A stretch of DNA of 64,000 nucleotides from Uranotaenia lowii (Eukaryota > Arthropoda > Insecta > Diptera > Culicidae): positions 21,736,002 through 21,800,001 of the forward strand of contig NC_073693.1 in assembly GCF_029784155.1 (NCBI RefSeq). The letters run 5' to 3'. Numbering within the stretch: position 1 is the first letter of the stretch; each line of letters opens with the position of its first letter. The notes under the pieces are model-generated. The model saw only the letters and a program-made list of their open reading frames with translations, had not been told where the DNA came from and did not search any database. The translations under genes and the position numbers were made by a program. Below are positions 1-9,415 of the stretch, piece after piece.

Positions 1-354
<354 letters not shown>

Positions 355-360
355 GTTCGG

Positions 361-1010
361 ATTTGTCTTTTTTTTTAAATTTTGTGATTTTATGTCGTAA
401 TTGTCATCATTTTGTCATTTTTCTTACATATATTTGAAAGTATTTTGCTATATTTTTATCTCATTTTTCATAATTTTGTTAGATTATTGTGATTATTTTT
501 GACAAATTGTCATATTTTTTTCAGAACTTTTTCATATTCTAGCCATTTTGCCTTATTTTTGTGATTTTATTATAAATTTGCTGTTATTATTTTGTCATTT
601 TTGTAAATTTATTGTCAAATATTGGCCCTTATATTAGTTCTGTCAGGTCATTTTATTGTCAAATTTTGATTATAATTTTGTCATAAATTTTTTTTTCATT
701 TGTCATAGTTTTGCCATTTCTGTGATTTTTTTCTCATATTTTTGTCTTATTTTGTAATATTTGTCATATTTTTGGCTTAATTTATAACCACATTTGGCGT
801 GTTTTATTCAAAGTTTTGTCATTTGTCACTATTTTTTTTGTCATATTTTTAAATTTTAGTAATAGTTATTCATATTTTCCCACAGTTTTGTTTTATTTTT
901 GTCAATATTTCTTTAGTTTAATAACACTTGTTTATTCATTTCAGTGCTTTTTTGCAGTTCTCTCAAAATTTTTGTTAATTTTTTGTCAGTAATTTTTCAT
1001 CTACTTTTTT
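361..1010. repeat. Degenerate TTTTGTCATTTTT-type repeat
   Basis: The stretch is built of many imperfect copies of a short motif close to TTTTGTCATATTTTT, spaced irregularly at roughly 15-35 bp. The same motif in the opposite orientation (AAAATGACAAAA) fills 57230-57745. It looks like decayed simple-sequence or satellite DNA; no gene is seen. Confidence 0.7.
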
Positions 1011-1016
1011 ATCCCT

Positions 1017-1330
1017 TTTACTCATTTCTTATATTGTGGATGGAACTTACGATTTTCAGTTATTTGTTGCATTTTGAATTAAGCGGAAACCGCCATCTTG
1101 TATTTCAAAATGGCGTCGGACAGCCAAATTCGACTTCTACTTATTGAGTACTTTCATTCAATACCCATATTGTGGGAGTTTCGTGTGCTTTTCAGTCACT
1201 TCCAGCATTTTAAAGTTGAGTGGAAGGGGCCATATTGGATTTCAAGATGGCGTCGGATAACAAATTCCAACTTCTATCCGTTCAGCCTCTTCACCCTATA
1301 CACATATTGTGTGGCTTTCATGCCACCGGT
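1017..1330. repeat. Imperfect tandem repeat containing AAAATGGCGTCGG
   Basis: Two copies of a unit of roughly 130-150 bp follow each other. Both contain an ATGGCGTCGGA core preceded by a partly palindromic CCAT..TTGxATTTCAA arm and followed by a CATATTGTG segment. A weaker partial copy precedes them near 1030. Short open frames here are repeats, not genes. Confidence 0.6.
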
Positions 1331-1510
1331 CGTTTATTGCCAGTTATAATTTGTTTCAATTGAAAAAGAATGAAACTGCGTTTTTTTTCGAAAAACCGCG
1401 CATTTTTCATTACCAACACAGAAACGGCAATGATAATTAAATAAATAAACTTTTGAAAAAGATTTTTTTGATAAATCATTTTACGATAAAAAATATCCGA
1501 GAGAATATTT
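1331..1510. other. AT-rich spacer
   Basis: AT-rich sequence with short T and A runs and no recognised feature. The 5' end of the downstream retrotransposon could not be fixed and may lie within or just after this stretch. Confidence 0.3.
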
Positions 1511-1951
1511 TCAGTGTATGTCCGGATGAACAGGATGAATTTGCGCGATCCAGCCGGGTCTTCGCACTAAAATTCGCTTGCACTGTGGCCGGTCGATGTT
1601 TTTTTCAACGTGTTTCAATGAGAAGCGGTTTTTCCTTTGGTTTCAATGAGAAGCGGTTTTTCGCGCGAATTGGAAATTCGCTTCGCACTTCGCACCGCGC
1701 TCACTGTGAATTCGACCTTAGAGTGGTTCGACCAACTAGGGTGGCTCGAAATAATTTTTTTTTGGTTTTTATACTTTTTTCCAAAAAAGTTTTTTTTTTC
1801 TTTTTGGTTTTATTTATATCTTTTATTTATATTTTCCTTTTCTTTTGTTCCTACTATATTTTATATTAGTTTTTTTTTATTCTTTTTTCTCAAACAAAAT
1901 TTTGTTAGAGTTTTTTTTTATAAAGGTTTTGACTCTCCACTCTTGCCCGTT

Positions 1952-3553
1952 ATGTCGGAAAGCAACCGACTAACGGATGACGGCGACGAGGAAGGCATGC
2001 ATCCTCCTTTTAGAGAGGACGATCTCTCCGAAGAATATCTTTTGGAACAACAGTCTTCCCAAAATATCATCATTCAACCGATGTACCTCTCGGACACGGA
2101 AGATACTCCTTCCCCCCTCCCACAGACCCCTTACCCTCAAGTTCCCTTTGTGTTTGGCAACTCCCCACCATCACCAGCCCCTCAAGAAGTTAACGAGCTG
2201 CCTAAACCGCCCCCTCGCCGTCGGGTTTACCAACCTGAATCGACGGGGCCCTGGGTAGTTTATATCCGGTCCAAAATGAACGGGAAATCACCTAATGTGA
2301 TTTCCATCGCCCGAGACCTCGACAGATCTTACCCTTCCGTAATCAGCTACCAGCCGATGAGACCGCACAAGATGCGCATTGTTGTTGGTAGCCTGAAGGA
2401 AGCAAATGCCATTGCTTGTGACCCGAAGTTTACGATCGAATACCGCGTATACGTTCCCGCTCGTGACGTGGAAATCGACGGAGTGGTAACCGAAGAGGGT
2501 TTGACCGTCGATGATCTTGTGAACTCCGGGGTTGGCCGATTCAAAGACCCTGGTCTTCCCACGGTCAAGGTGCTGGACGCGCGTCAGTTGAAATCAGCAT
2601 CAGGCGAGGGGGAAGAACGAACATTTTCCCTGTCGAACTCCTATCGCGTTACCTTTTCCGGCACTGCACTTCCTGATTACGTTGCGATCGGGAAGGTTCG
2701 TCTACCTGTGAGACTTTATGTGCCTTCGGTCATGTTCTGCCAGAATTGCAAGCAGTTGGATCATACGGCCGCTTACTGTTGCAATCAGGCACGCTGCTCT
2801 AAGTGCGGGGAGAAGCACGCGGAAGCTTCGTGTGAAATACAAGCAGTAAGCAAGTGTTTGTATTGCACAGGCGAGGAATCTCATGCTCTCTCGGCGTGTC
2901 CGAAGTACATATCGCGCCGGGAAAAAATCAAGACTTCTTTGAAAACTCGCTCTAAAAAATCATATAGAGACATGCTGATGAAGTCTTTGCCAATCGTCTC
3001 AGAGAACCAGTTTGGCCTTCTAAGCGACTATGAATCCGAAGGGGAGGATCCATGCGAAGGAACATCAGCTGGGCCATTTGTTAAAAAAAATGTTTCACAG
3101 GCTCCAAAAAGGAAACGCACAACTAACACACAACCCAGATTAGCTGCCAGCAAAGTTAATAAAACTAAAAATCCTCAAAGTGGGAATAGTAATTCTACCC
3201 CTCCTATTCAGAAACCTCCGGGTTTAAATCCCTCCCCGAAGGGCTTCCCCCCACTTTCGAGGAAGTCAAAACCCCAGACTTCCCTTCAGAATTCAGGACC
3301 ATCAGTAACTAACAAGGATGTAACAATTCCCAGAGAAACTGCATCTGATCCATCGTCGAACAGTTTGCCCAGCTTTTCGTCTGATGGTAAGATGAAATTT
3401 TCGGAAATTGTTTCGTTCATCTTGGACTTTTTCAGTGTACCAGCAGGTTGGAGGACTATGATTAATATGTTTGTACCTCTTTTGAGAGAAGTCTTGAAAA
3501 AGAAAGCTTGTACTATGACCCTCATCGCAGAAGCAATTTCTTTTGATGAATAA
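1952..3553 (+). CDS. ORF1 protein (gag-like, zinc knuckle) of I-group element
   Basis: A frame of 533 codons from the ATG at 1952; the open frame extends upstream without another good start. ORF1 proteins of this group bind element RNA and form the ribonucleoprotein that returns to chromatin. The N-terminal third is acidic and proline-rich. The centre has a conserved segment beginning GPWVVYIRSKMNGKSPNV, shared with the ORF1 at 16866. Three Cys/His knuckles follow: CQNCKQLDHTAAYC, CSKCGEKHAEASC and CLYCTGEESHALSAC. The C-terminal part is basic and low in complexity. The stop overlaps the ORF2 start in the 8-base string ATGAATAA (3546-3553), which suggests termination-reinitiation. Confidence 0.85.
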   Translation: MSESNRLTDDGDEEGMHPPFREDDLSEEYLLEQQSSQNIIIQPMYLSDTEDTPSPLPQTPYPQVPFVFGNSPPSPAPQEVNELPKPPPRRRVYQPESTGPWVVYIRSKMNGKSPNVISIARDLDRSYPSVISYQPMRPHKMRIVVGSLKEANAIACDPKFTIEYRVYVPARDVEIDGVVTEEGLTVDDLVNSGVGRFKDPGLPTVKVLDARQLKSASGEGEERTFSLSNSYRVTFSGTALPDYVAIGKVRLPVRLYVPSVMFCQNCKQLDHTAAYCCNQARCSKCGEKHAEASCEIQAVSKCLYCTGEESHALSACPKYISRREKIKTSLKTRSKKSYRDMLMKSLPIVSENQFGLLSDYESEGEDPCEGTSAGPFVKKNVSQAPKRKRTTNTQPRLAASKVNKTKNPQSGNSNSTPPIQKPPGLNPSPKGFPPLSRKSKPQTSLQNSGPSVTNKDVTIPRETASDPSSNSLPSFSSDGKMKFSEIVSFILDFFSVPAGWRTMINMFVPLLREVLKKKACTMTLIAEAISFDE

Positions 3554-6449
3554 CTCGTCCACTGAGGTAAGAGAAATTGTTTCTGTATTGCAATGGAACT
3601 GCAGAAGTATTTTACCAAAATTAGACTCCTTTAAAGTATTGGTACACAATTTGAATTGTGATGTGTTCGCCTTATGCGAAACTTGGCTCTCTCCAAACAC
3701 TGATTTCAACTTCCATAGCCACAATATTATTCGCCTGGATCGAGATGGGCAAAGAGGGGGTGGTGTTCTTTTGGGGATCAAGAAATGCCACTCTTTCTAT
3801 CGTATTCCATTACAACCATCTCCGGGTATTGAAGTCGTCAGTTGCCAAGCTAGAATTAAAGGCCAAGACCTTTGCCTAGCCTCGGTATATATTCCGCCAA
3901 ATTCAAGCGTGAACCGGAACCAATTGGCGAATATTATTTCACTTCTCCCAGAACCCCGGTTAGTTCTGGGAGATTTCAATTCCCATGGCGTGGGCTGGGG
4001 TAGCTCACGTGATGATGATCGTGCTAACATTATTTATGAGCTGTGCGACGACTTCAACATGACTGTCTTAAACAATGGGGAAGTGACTCGAATTAATGGA
4101 TCCCAATCACAGCATAGTATTTTAGACCTTTCTTTAGCTTCTTCCTCTCTGAGCTTGGATTGTACGTGGAAGGTAATCCAAGACCCTCAGGGAAGCGATC
4201 ATCTGCCTATCAATATTTCTATCACCAGTGGTCGTAGTCCACCTGAAGAGATCAATATTCCTTATGACCTCACAAAGAATATAGATTGGAAAAAGTATGC
4301 ATCAGGTGTCATTGAAGCCATCGACTCAACGGAAGAACTGCCTCCGGAGGCAGAGTACAGTTTTATGTCCGGAACAATTGTGGACTGTGCAATCGGGGCA
4401 CAGGTCAGACGGAATGACAATTCGACGATACAAAAACGACCTCCCACTCCATGGTGGGATGGAGACTGCTCACGTGCGCGAGGAGAAAAGTGCAAGGCGT
4501 TTGTTGAGTTTCGCAGAACTGGATTGCCAGAGAAGTTCCAACGTTACTTGTCCTTGGAACGCAAGTTTAAGAACTTGATCAGGGGCAAGAAACGTGGGTA
4601 CTGGAGGCGATTCGTGGATGGGTTATCTCGAGAAACGTCTCTGCACACGCTTTGGAAAACAGCTCGAAACATGCGAAATTACACACCTTCGAACGAAAGT
4701 GAAGAAAGCTCGAGTCGTTGGCTGACACAGTTCGCGAAAAAGGTCTGTCCGGACGCAGTACCAGCTCAGAAAAACTATCGGGATACAGAGAATAGTTCCG
4801 AAACGGAGGATCAATTCTCGATGGTCGAACTTTCACTTGCGCTCTGGTCATGTAACAATTCAGCTCCCGGACTGGACAGAATCAAATTCAACTTGTTGAA
4901 GAATCTGCCAGATACCGCTAAAAAACGCTTGTTGAATTTATTCAATAAGTGTTTAGAGATGAACATTGTGCCGCATGAATGGAGACAGGTGAAAGTTATC
5001 GCCATCCAAAAACCGGGAAAACCAGTTTCTGATTACAATTCGTATAGGCCGATCGCAATGCTCTCGTGTCTCCGGAAACTGCTCGAAAAAATGATTCTCT
5101 TTCGGCTGGATAAATGGGTTGAATCAAACAATCTCTTGTCAAGTACACAATATGGATTTCGTAGAGGCAAGGGTACGAACGACTGTCTAGCATTACTTTC
5201 ATCAGACATTCAATTGGCGTTTGCCCAAAAAGAGCAGATGGGGGCAGTATTTCTGGACATCAAAGGGGCATTCGATTCGGTGTCCATAGAAGTGCTATCT
5301 AGTCAACTTAACTCTTGCGGACTTTCACCAATTTTGAATAATTTTCTTTATAACCTGTTGTCTGAAAAAATCATGCATTTTAGTCATGGAGAAACCAAAG
5401 TTGATCGAATTAGTTACATGGGTCTACCCCAAGGCTCGTGTTTAAGCCCCCTGCTATACAACTTTTATGTCCGAGAGATCGATGCTTGTATGGCACAAAA
5501 TTGCACGTTAAGACAGCTTGCGGATGACTGTGTTGTTCATATCACAGGTAAAAAAGGCACTCAAATTAAACCTCCGTTACAAGAAACTCTAAATAATTTA
5601 TCACATTGGGCCAGGAATCTAGGCATCGAGTTTTCGCCTAGTAAAACCGAGTTAGTAGTTTTTTCAAGGAAGCATTCCCCTCCTCAAATAGAGCTCCTTA
5701 TGATGGGTAGAACTCTAACTCAATCTCTTAGTTTTAAATATTTGGGTGTCTGGTTCGACTCTAAATGCCTCTGGGGAAAACATATTAGGTACTTGACACA
5801 AAAATGCCAAAAGAGAATCAATTTTCTTCGAACGATTACTGGAACCTGGTGGGGTGCTCATCCACAGGACCTCATCAGGTTATACCAAACAACGATACTG
5901 TCGGTCATAGAATACGGAAGCTTTTGCTTTGGGTCCGCCGCGAAAACCCATTTGATTAAACTAGAACGAATACAGTATCGTTGTTTGCGTATTGCCATGG
6001 GTTGTATGCAATCAACACATACGATGTGTCTCGAAGTACTGGCGGGAATAATGCCGTTGAAAAATCGGTTCTTCGATTTATCGCTACGTTTCCTAATTCG
6101 AAGTGTAACTATGAATCCTTTGGTGATAGAAAATTTGGAAAGGCTTATGAATATTAATCCGCATGTAAAATATGTAAACAATTATAAAACTTTTAGACAG
6201 TTAGAAATAAACCCTTCTTTGTTAAATTCGGACACGAGTCACTTTTACCCGATCAGTAGTTCCTTAATAAAATTCGATCTGTCCATGACCGCTGACATCC
6301 GTGGAATACCAGTTCACGTCCGACCCAACGTCATTCCTTCAATCTTTGCATCAAAAGTACGTGAAATTGACCCTACAAAAATGTTCTTTACTGATGGTTC
6401 CAGAATCGACGGCGCGACTGGTTTCGCAGTGTACAATCAGAGATGTTAA
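3546..6449 (+). CDS. ORF2, 5' part: endonuclease and reverse transcriptase, cut by an insertion
   Basis: ORF2 starts at the ATG at 3546, eight bases before the ORF1 stop ends. It encodes the APE-type endonuclease that nicks the target (VLQWNCRS, CETWL, LGDFNSHG and GSDHLP motifs in the first ~240 residues). Next comes reverse transcriptase with FLDIKGAFDS, GLPQGSCLSPLLYNF and the LADD catalytic motif. The RNase H domain begins at FFTDGS but is interrupted after residue 964 by the MITE at 6438, which supplies a stop at 6447-6449. The coding sequence resumes in the same frame at 7017. Without the insertion the protein would be 1228 aa, against 1227 aa in the related element at 18295. Confidence 0.88.
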   Translation: MNNSSTEVREIVSVLQWNCRSILPKLDSFKVLVHNLNCDVFALCETWLSPNTDFNFHSHNIIRLDRDGQRGGGVLLGIKKCHSFYRIPLQPSPGIEVVSCQARIKGQDLCLASVYIPPNSSVNRNQLANIISLLPEPRLVLGDFNSHGVGWGSSRDDDRANIIYELCDDFNMTVLNNGEVTRINGSQSQHSILDLSLASSSLSLDCTWKVIQDPQGSDHLPINISITSGRSPPEEINIPYDLTKNIDWKKYASGVIEAIDSTEELPPEAEYSFMSGTIVDCAIGAQVRRNDNSTIQKRPPTPWWDGDCSRARGEKCKAFVEFRRTGLPEKFQRYLSLERKFKNLIRGKKRGYWRRFVDGLSRETSLHTLWKTARNMRNYTPSNESEESSSRWLTQFAKKVCPDAVPAQKNYRDTENSSETEDQFSMVELSLALWSCNNSAPGLDRIKFNLLKNLPDTAKKRLLNLFNKCLEMNIVPHEWRQVKVIAIQKPGKPVSDYNSYRPIAMLSCLRKLLEKMILFRLDKWVESNNLLSSTQYGFRRGKGTNDCLALLSSDIQLAFAQKEQMGAVFLDIKGAFDSVSIEVLSSQLNSCGLSPILNNFLYNLLSEKIMHFSHGETKVDRISYMGLPQGSCLSPLLYNFYVREIDACMAQNCTLRQLADDCVVHITGKKGTQIKPPLQETLNNLSHWARNLGIEFSPSKTELVVFSRKHSPPQIELLMMGRTLTQSLSFKYLGVWFDSKCLWGKHIRYLTQKCQKRINFLRTITGTWWGAHPQDLIRLYQTTILSVIEYGSFCFGSAAKTHLIKLERIQYRCLRIAMGCMQSTHTMCLEVLAGIMPLKNRFFDLSLRFLIRSVTMNPLVIENLERLMNINPHVKYVNNYKTFRQLEINPSLLNSDTSHFYPISSSLIKFDLSMTADIRGIPVHVRPNVIPSIFASKVREIDPTKMFFTDGSRIDGATGFAVYNQRC

Positions 6450-7008
6450 AATCGCGAGTCTACATACTCGCACTTTGCCCTTCTTTGCAGAACGATTTTA
6501 TTTCGTTAAACTCAATCTGCAATGATGCTATCTAAAGTTCAACTCGGAAAGCATCAGGAAGTAAGCTTCGGGTAAACTCGGCAGGAGTAAACAGCAATCG
6601 GGGGAGAAACATCAGCGAAGCAAACGAACAGTTCAGCGAATTAAAGAAAAAATCGTTTTCGTTCGGCAGCCGAACACATCAATCGGACAACGCATGGGGG
6701 CGTGGCTAAAAGTGATAGATACAAGGGAACGGGAAACGAGCGAGAGAAGGGTGCGAGGAATGTTAACTCGGTCCGTCGGGCAACGATCGCTCGTGAGCAT
6801 TCGTGTACGGTAAGCTTCGTTCTGTTGTTTCATTGGTGTGATTTTATTCCTGCGAGGAGGGGAAAACATCAACTCGGAACTGTTCTCTTTGTTTTGTGTG
6901 CAATCACGTCATGATTGGAACGAAGATAAAATCAATCTGCACACAACAAGTTAAACTCGGAAAAAATCAGCCGAATGATTCTTTCCGAGGCGAGTTTAAA
7001 CACCGCTG
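6438..7008. mobile_element. hAT-type MITE inserted in ORF2
   Basis: A 571-bp non-coding element flanked by an exact 8-bp duplication, TGTACAAT (6430-6437 and 7009-7016). The ends form an imperfect inverted repeat: CAGAGATGTTAAAATCGC at the left and the complement of CAGCGGTGTTTAAACTCGC at the right. Short AACTCGG motifs recur inside (near 6540, 6572, 6766, 6869 and 6954), as subterminal repeats do in hAT elements. The 8-bp duplication and CAG termini support the hAT superfamily. There is no transposase, so it must have been moved in trans. Confidence 0.88.
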
Positions 7009-7016
7009 TGTACAAT

Positions 7017-7811
7017 GAGCGCTTTGAAGCTTCGTTCAAGCTTCGAGAGCCATGCTCCGTTTACGTTGCTGAATTAGCCGCAATTTATTGTAGCTTGGAA
7101 CACATTCGCACACTGCCCGTAGACCACTATTTCATCTATTCGGATAGTCTCAGCTCCGTTGAGGCGATTCGATCGATGAAACTGATGAAGCGCTCTTCCC
7201 ATTTTTTGCTGGAAATTTCAGGGATATTGGGCGCTTTGATCGAAAATTCGTACAGGATTACCTTAGCTTGGATCCCGTCTCATTGTCTTATTCAAGGCAA
7301 TGAGAATGCGGACTCATTGGCTAAGGTGGGCGCGTTACAAGGTGAAAATTTTGAGAGGATAATAACTTACAATGAATATTTTTCAATACCTCGCACTTTA
7401 GCGATTAACGCTTGGCAGTCTAGCTGGGATAATGGCACAAAGGGACGTTGGTTCCATACGATTATCCCTAAGGTTCCGACGAAGGCATGGTTTAAGCATT
7501 TTAACATGAGTCGCGATTTCATTCGCGTGGTTTCTCGGCTCATGTCAAATCACTGCCGGCTTGACGCGCATTTGTTTCGTATACAACTAGTTACAAGCAA
7601 TGTTTGTGTTTGTGGGGATGGCTACCACGACATTGATCATGTTGTGTGGACGTGTGAACGGTTTGATCGATCGAGGGCTTGGCTACTGGATACCCTTAGG
7701 GCCCGAAGTAAACTACCTGGTGTTCCAATTCGAGACATCTTGGCAAACTTAGATCTTGAATATTTGTACCCTATATACAAATATCTTAAAATGTCTGACT
7801 TGGTCGTTTAG
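7017..7811 (+). CDS. ORF2, 3' part: RNase H and C-terminal zinc motif
   Basis: Continuation of the ORF2 interrupted at 6438. RNase H motifs are AELAAIY, YSDSLSSVEAIR, and WIPSHC followed by ENADSLAK, so the residues that digest the RNA strand of the hybrid are present. The C terminus carries a Cys-x-Cys-x6-His-x4-His-x4-Cys region (starting CVCGDGYHDIDH) common at the end of such ORFs. As it stands this piece has no start codon of its own in a natural context; it is read here as the downstream half of one gene. The stop is at 7809-7811. Confidence 0.85.
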   Translation, partial: ERFEASFKLREPCSVYVAELAAIYCSLEHIRTLPVDHYFIYSDSLSSVEAIRSMKLMKRSSHFLLEISGILGALIENSYRITLAWIPSHCLIQGNENADSLAKVGALQGENFERIITYNEYFSIPRTLAINAWQSSWDNGTKGRWFHTIIPKVPTKAWFKHFNMSRDFIRVVSRLMSNHCRLDAHLFRIQLVTSNVCVCGDGYHDIDHVVWTCERFDRSRAWLLDTLRARSKLPGVPIRDILANLDLEYLYPIYKYLKMSDLVV

Positions 7812-8166
7812 TCCTCTTCCCCTCTGTCTTTACTCTATCTAATGCTCTTTTCGTCTATTCATTAGAACAACCTCTCGTCCGACCGGTTCGATAACACCGG
7901 AAAGAAGGCTGGCCAGGAAGACAATACCTGAGGTAGCTAACGAAACCACGCTACAGGAAGCCACCACCAACCCAAGACGGAAATCTGTACTCGAGAGTGA
8001 CCCTACACAATCCTCTTTCCTTTCCTCTAGTTAAATTAATTAACAGTTGAGTAGCCGCGACGATTACGGCCCCCCTCTTACTAACATCACACAAAAGTGA
8101 AATCAATACTCGGCACAAAAAAACTTTATGAGTTAAATGCCTTAATAAAACTACTTGTTAATAAAA
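7812..8166 (+). other. 3' UTR of the I-group element
   Basis: Non-coding end of the element. Segments such as GAAGAAGGCTGGCCAG, ACTCGGCAC and the AATAAA-rich terminus are shared with the inverted copy at 11441-11762. Confidence 0.75.
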
Positions 8167-8301
8167 TAATTCACTGATTTAAAAGGTAAATGCTTGTTTG
8201 TTTGATTGGTTTCTTCAATAATAATTAATTTAAAAAAAACACAATTCATGAAAAAATTGGTATTTATTTGAAATAAATAGGGAGTTACCTAATATTTATT
8301 T

Positions 8302-8509
8302 TTAAAAATTTAATATATCACCGTGTTCTTTAAAAATTGTTGAGGCAAGTCCTTTGTTCGCCAAGCTTGTCAGGTCCGGCTTGTCCGGAATAATATCTGA
8401 AGGCTGACGGGAATACAACACGAAGCTCTGTGGGCCGATCTGAAACAAAAGCAAAGTATTATGAAGAGAACCAGCACAACTAAATGAAATCTAAGAAAAC
8501 ACTTACCAT
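8302..8509 (-). CDS. Hypothetical two-exon microgene in E1, 46 aa
   Basis: On the minus strand an ATG (8507-8509) is followed at once by a GTAAGT donor. The intron is 8440-8506 (67 bp, ending TTTTGTTTCAG), and exon 2 runs from 8439 to a TAA at 8302-8304. The predicted protein starts MIGPQSFVLYSRQP and has no family I recognise. An AATAAA lies about 5 bases past the stop. The splice signals and polyadenylation signal are good, but the peptide is short and could be a chance frame. Similar units occur in other DNA elements here. Confidence 0.35.
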
Positions 8510-8631
8510 TTTGTTCCGATTTTCACATATTGTGCACGAAGCAGAACTTGTTCCTCAACGGCAAAACAGCTTAACCTCAATAAACGGATTCGTCAAATAG
8601 TTACTTTTTTTTCGAGATGATTTGTACCGTT

Positions 8632-8945
8632 TTGTTGAGCTCAATCCAGGTCAACTTCACCTCGCTACGTGGTAAGTTTTACCTTATTTGGATTTACCTT
8701 TCTTTCTAGGTGAATTATACTTTTTGATTCAGCTCAATTCAGGTGAACATCACCTCGCTACGAGGTGAAATTTACCTTTTTTGGATTCACATTTTTTCTC
8801 GGTGAATTGTACCTTTTTTCATTCTTCGTTTCAGGTATATTTTACCTCGCTGTGAGGTGAGTTTCACCTCGAATAGGTAGAAGTTACCTTTTGGCTTTTG
8901 CGAGCATTCACCTTTGCTGTCTCGGTAAATTTTACCTTTTTATTA
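8632..8945. repeat. About three tandem ~100-bp repeats with AGGTGAAATTTACC hairpins
   Basis: The unit contains CACCTCGCTACGAGGTG, a near-perfect short palindrome, followed by TTTACCTTTTTTGGATT. Copies start near 8632, 8729 and 8823 and diverge progressively. GGTAAA/TTTACC strings recur at both ends of E1, so the array is part of that element's subterminal repeats. Confidence 0.6.
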
Positions 8946-8954
8946 TTTTCCGTG

Positions 8955-9415
8955 TAGCTTTGCATGCATGCAGGTTAACGCAGACCAGTGACGAAGACTA
9001 TATGCCCAGCAGTCCATTCATCTTGTTGTGTGATCTGTTTATGGCTTTGTCGTTATAAATCAAGCTTCTGTGCTTTGCATCTTATTCTCAAAATTCGTGA
9101 TATTTAACCCTTATATTCTTTCTTCCTTTGATATCTCATGTTTCCCTAATCACCTTTTAAAATAGGAAAATAGTTGCAAGGTGGTACAAAATATATACCC
9201 GGTCCAAAATAAGTCAAATTATATGCAAAAATCCAGTAATATAAGCTGTACGAAAAATAACGGAATATCTGCCAGGACAGTTTTGTTTCCAATAAATCGA
9301 AATCTTTCTAAAGGAATAGCTAAGAAATTTTATTATTTTTAAATAATCAGTCAATAGTATAAACGCTAAATTCTCCAATTGCGAAACAATTACGACCAGT
9401 CACTCTGGCTGACTT
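8955..9415. repeat. Gene-cluster duplication unit: spacer and 3' flank of gene A
   Basis: This segment recurs near 11375-11430 plus 11777-12310, 24939-25142 plus 29582-29752, 33690-33800 and 48220-48320. Landmarks are CAGTGACGAAGACTATATG, TGTGATCTGTTT and AATATCTGCCAGGACAGTTT. It separates adjacent zinc-finger genes. For the minus-strand gene A it is the 3' flank, with an AATAAA on the minus strand near 9331. Confidence 0.75.

Larger units (their letters stand above)
1510..8166 (+). mobile_element. I-group non-LTR retrotransposon, nearly full length, split by a hAT MITE
   Basis: The element has a 5' leader, a zinc-knuckle ORF1, an ORF2 with endonuclease, reverse transcriptase and RNase H, and an AT-rich 3' end near 8166. 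The order APE-RT-RNase H points to the I group (I/Loner/Outcast-like). Its 3' UTR (7812-8166) aligns with the inverted fragment at 11441-11762, which confirms where the element ends. The 5' boundary is uncertain and I found no convincing target duplication. The leader holds a direct duplication of a 21-bp segment at about 1613-1634 and 1640-1661. The only clear break in ORF2 is the insertion at 6438-7008. Confidence 0.8.
8172..8954. mobile_element. DNA element E1 with CAC termini and hairpin-rich subterminal repeats
   Basis: The left end reads CACTGATTTAAAAGGTAAA and the complement of the right end reads CACGGAAAATAATAAAAAGG, an imperfect inverted repeat. The right flank (from 8955) joins directly to the duplicated gene-cluster segment. 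The left flank is the retrotransposon tail, so a target duplication cannot be checked (TT versus TA). Inside lies a minus-strand two-exon unit (8302-8509) and a tandem repeat (8632-8945). It resembles the other 2-bp-duplication elements of this window in design, not in sequence. Confidence 0.5.
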
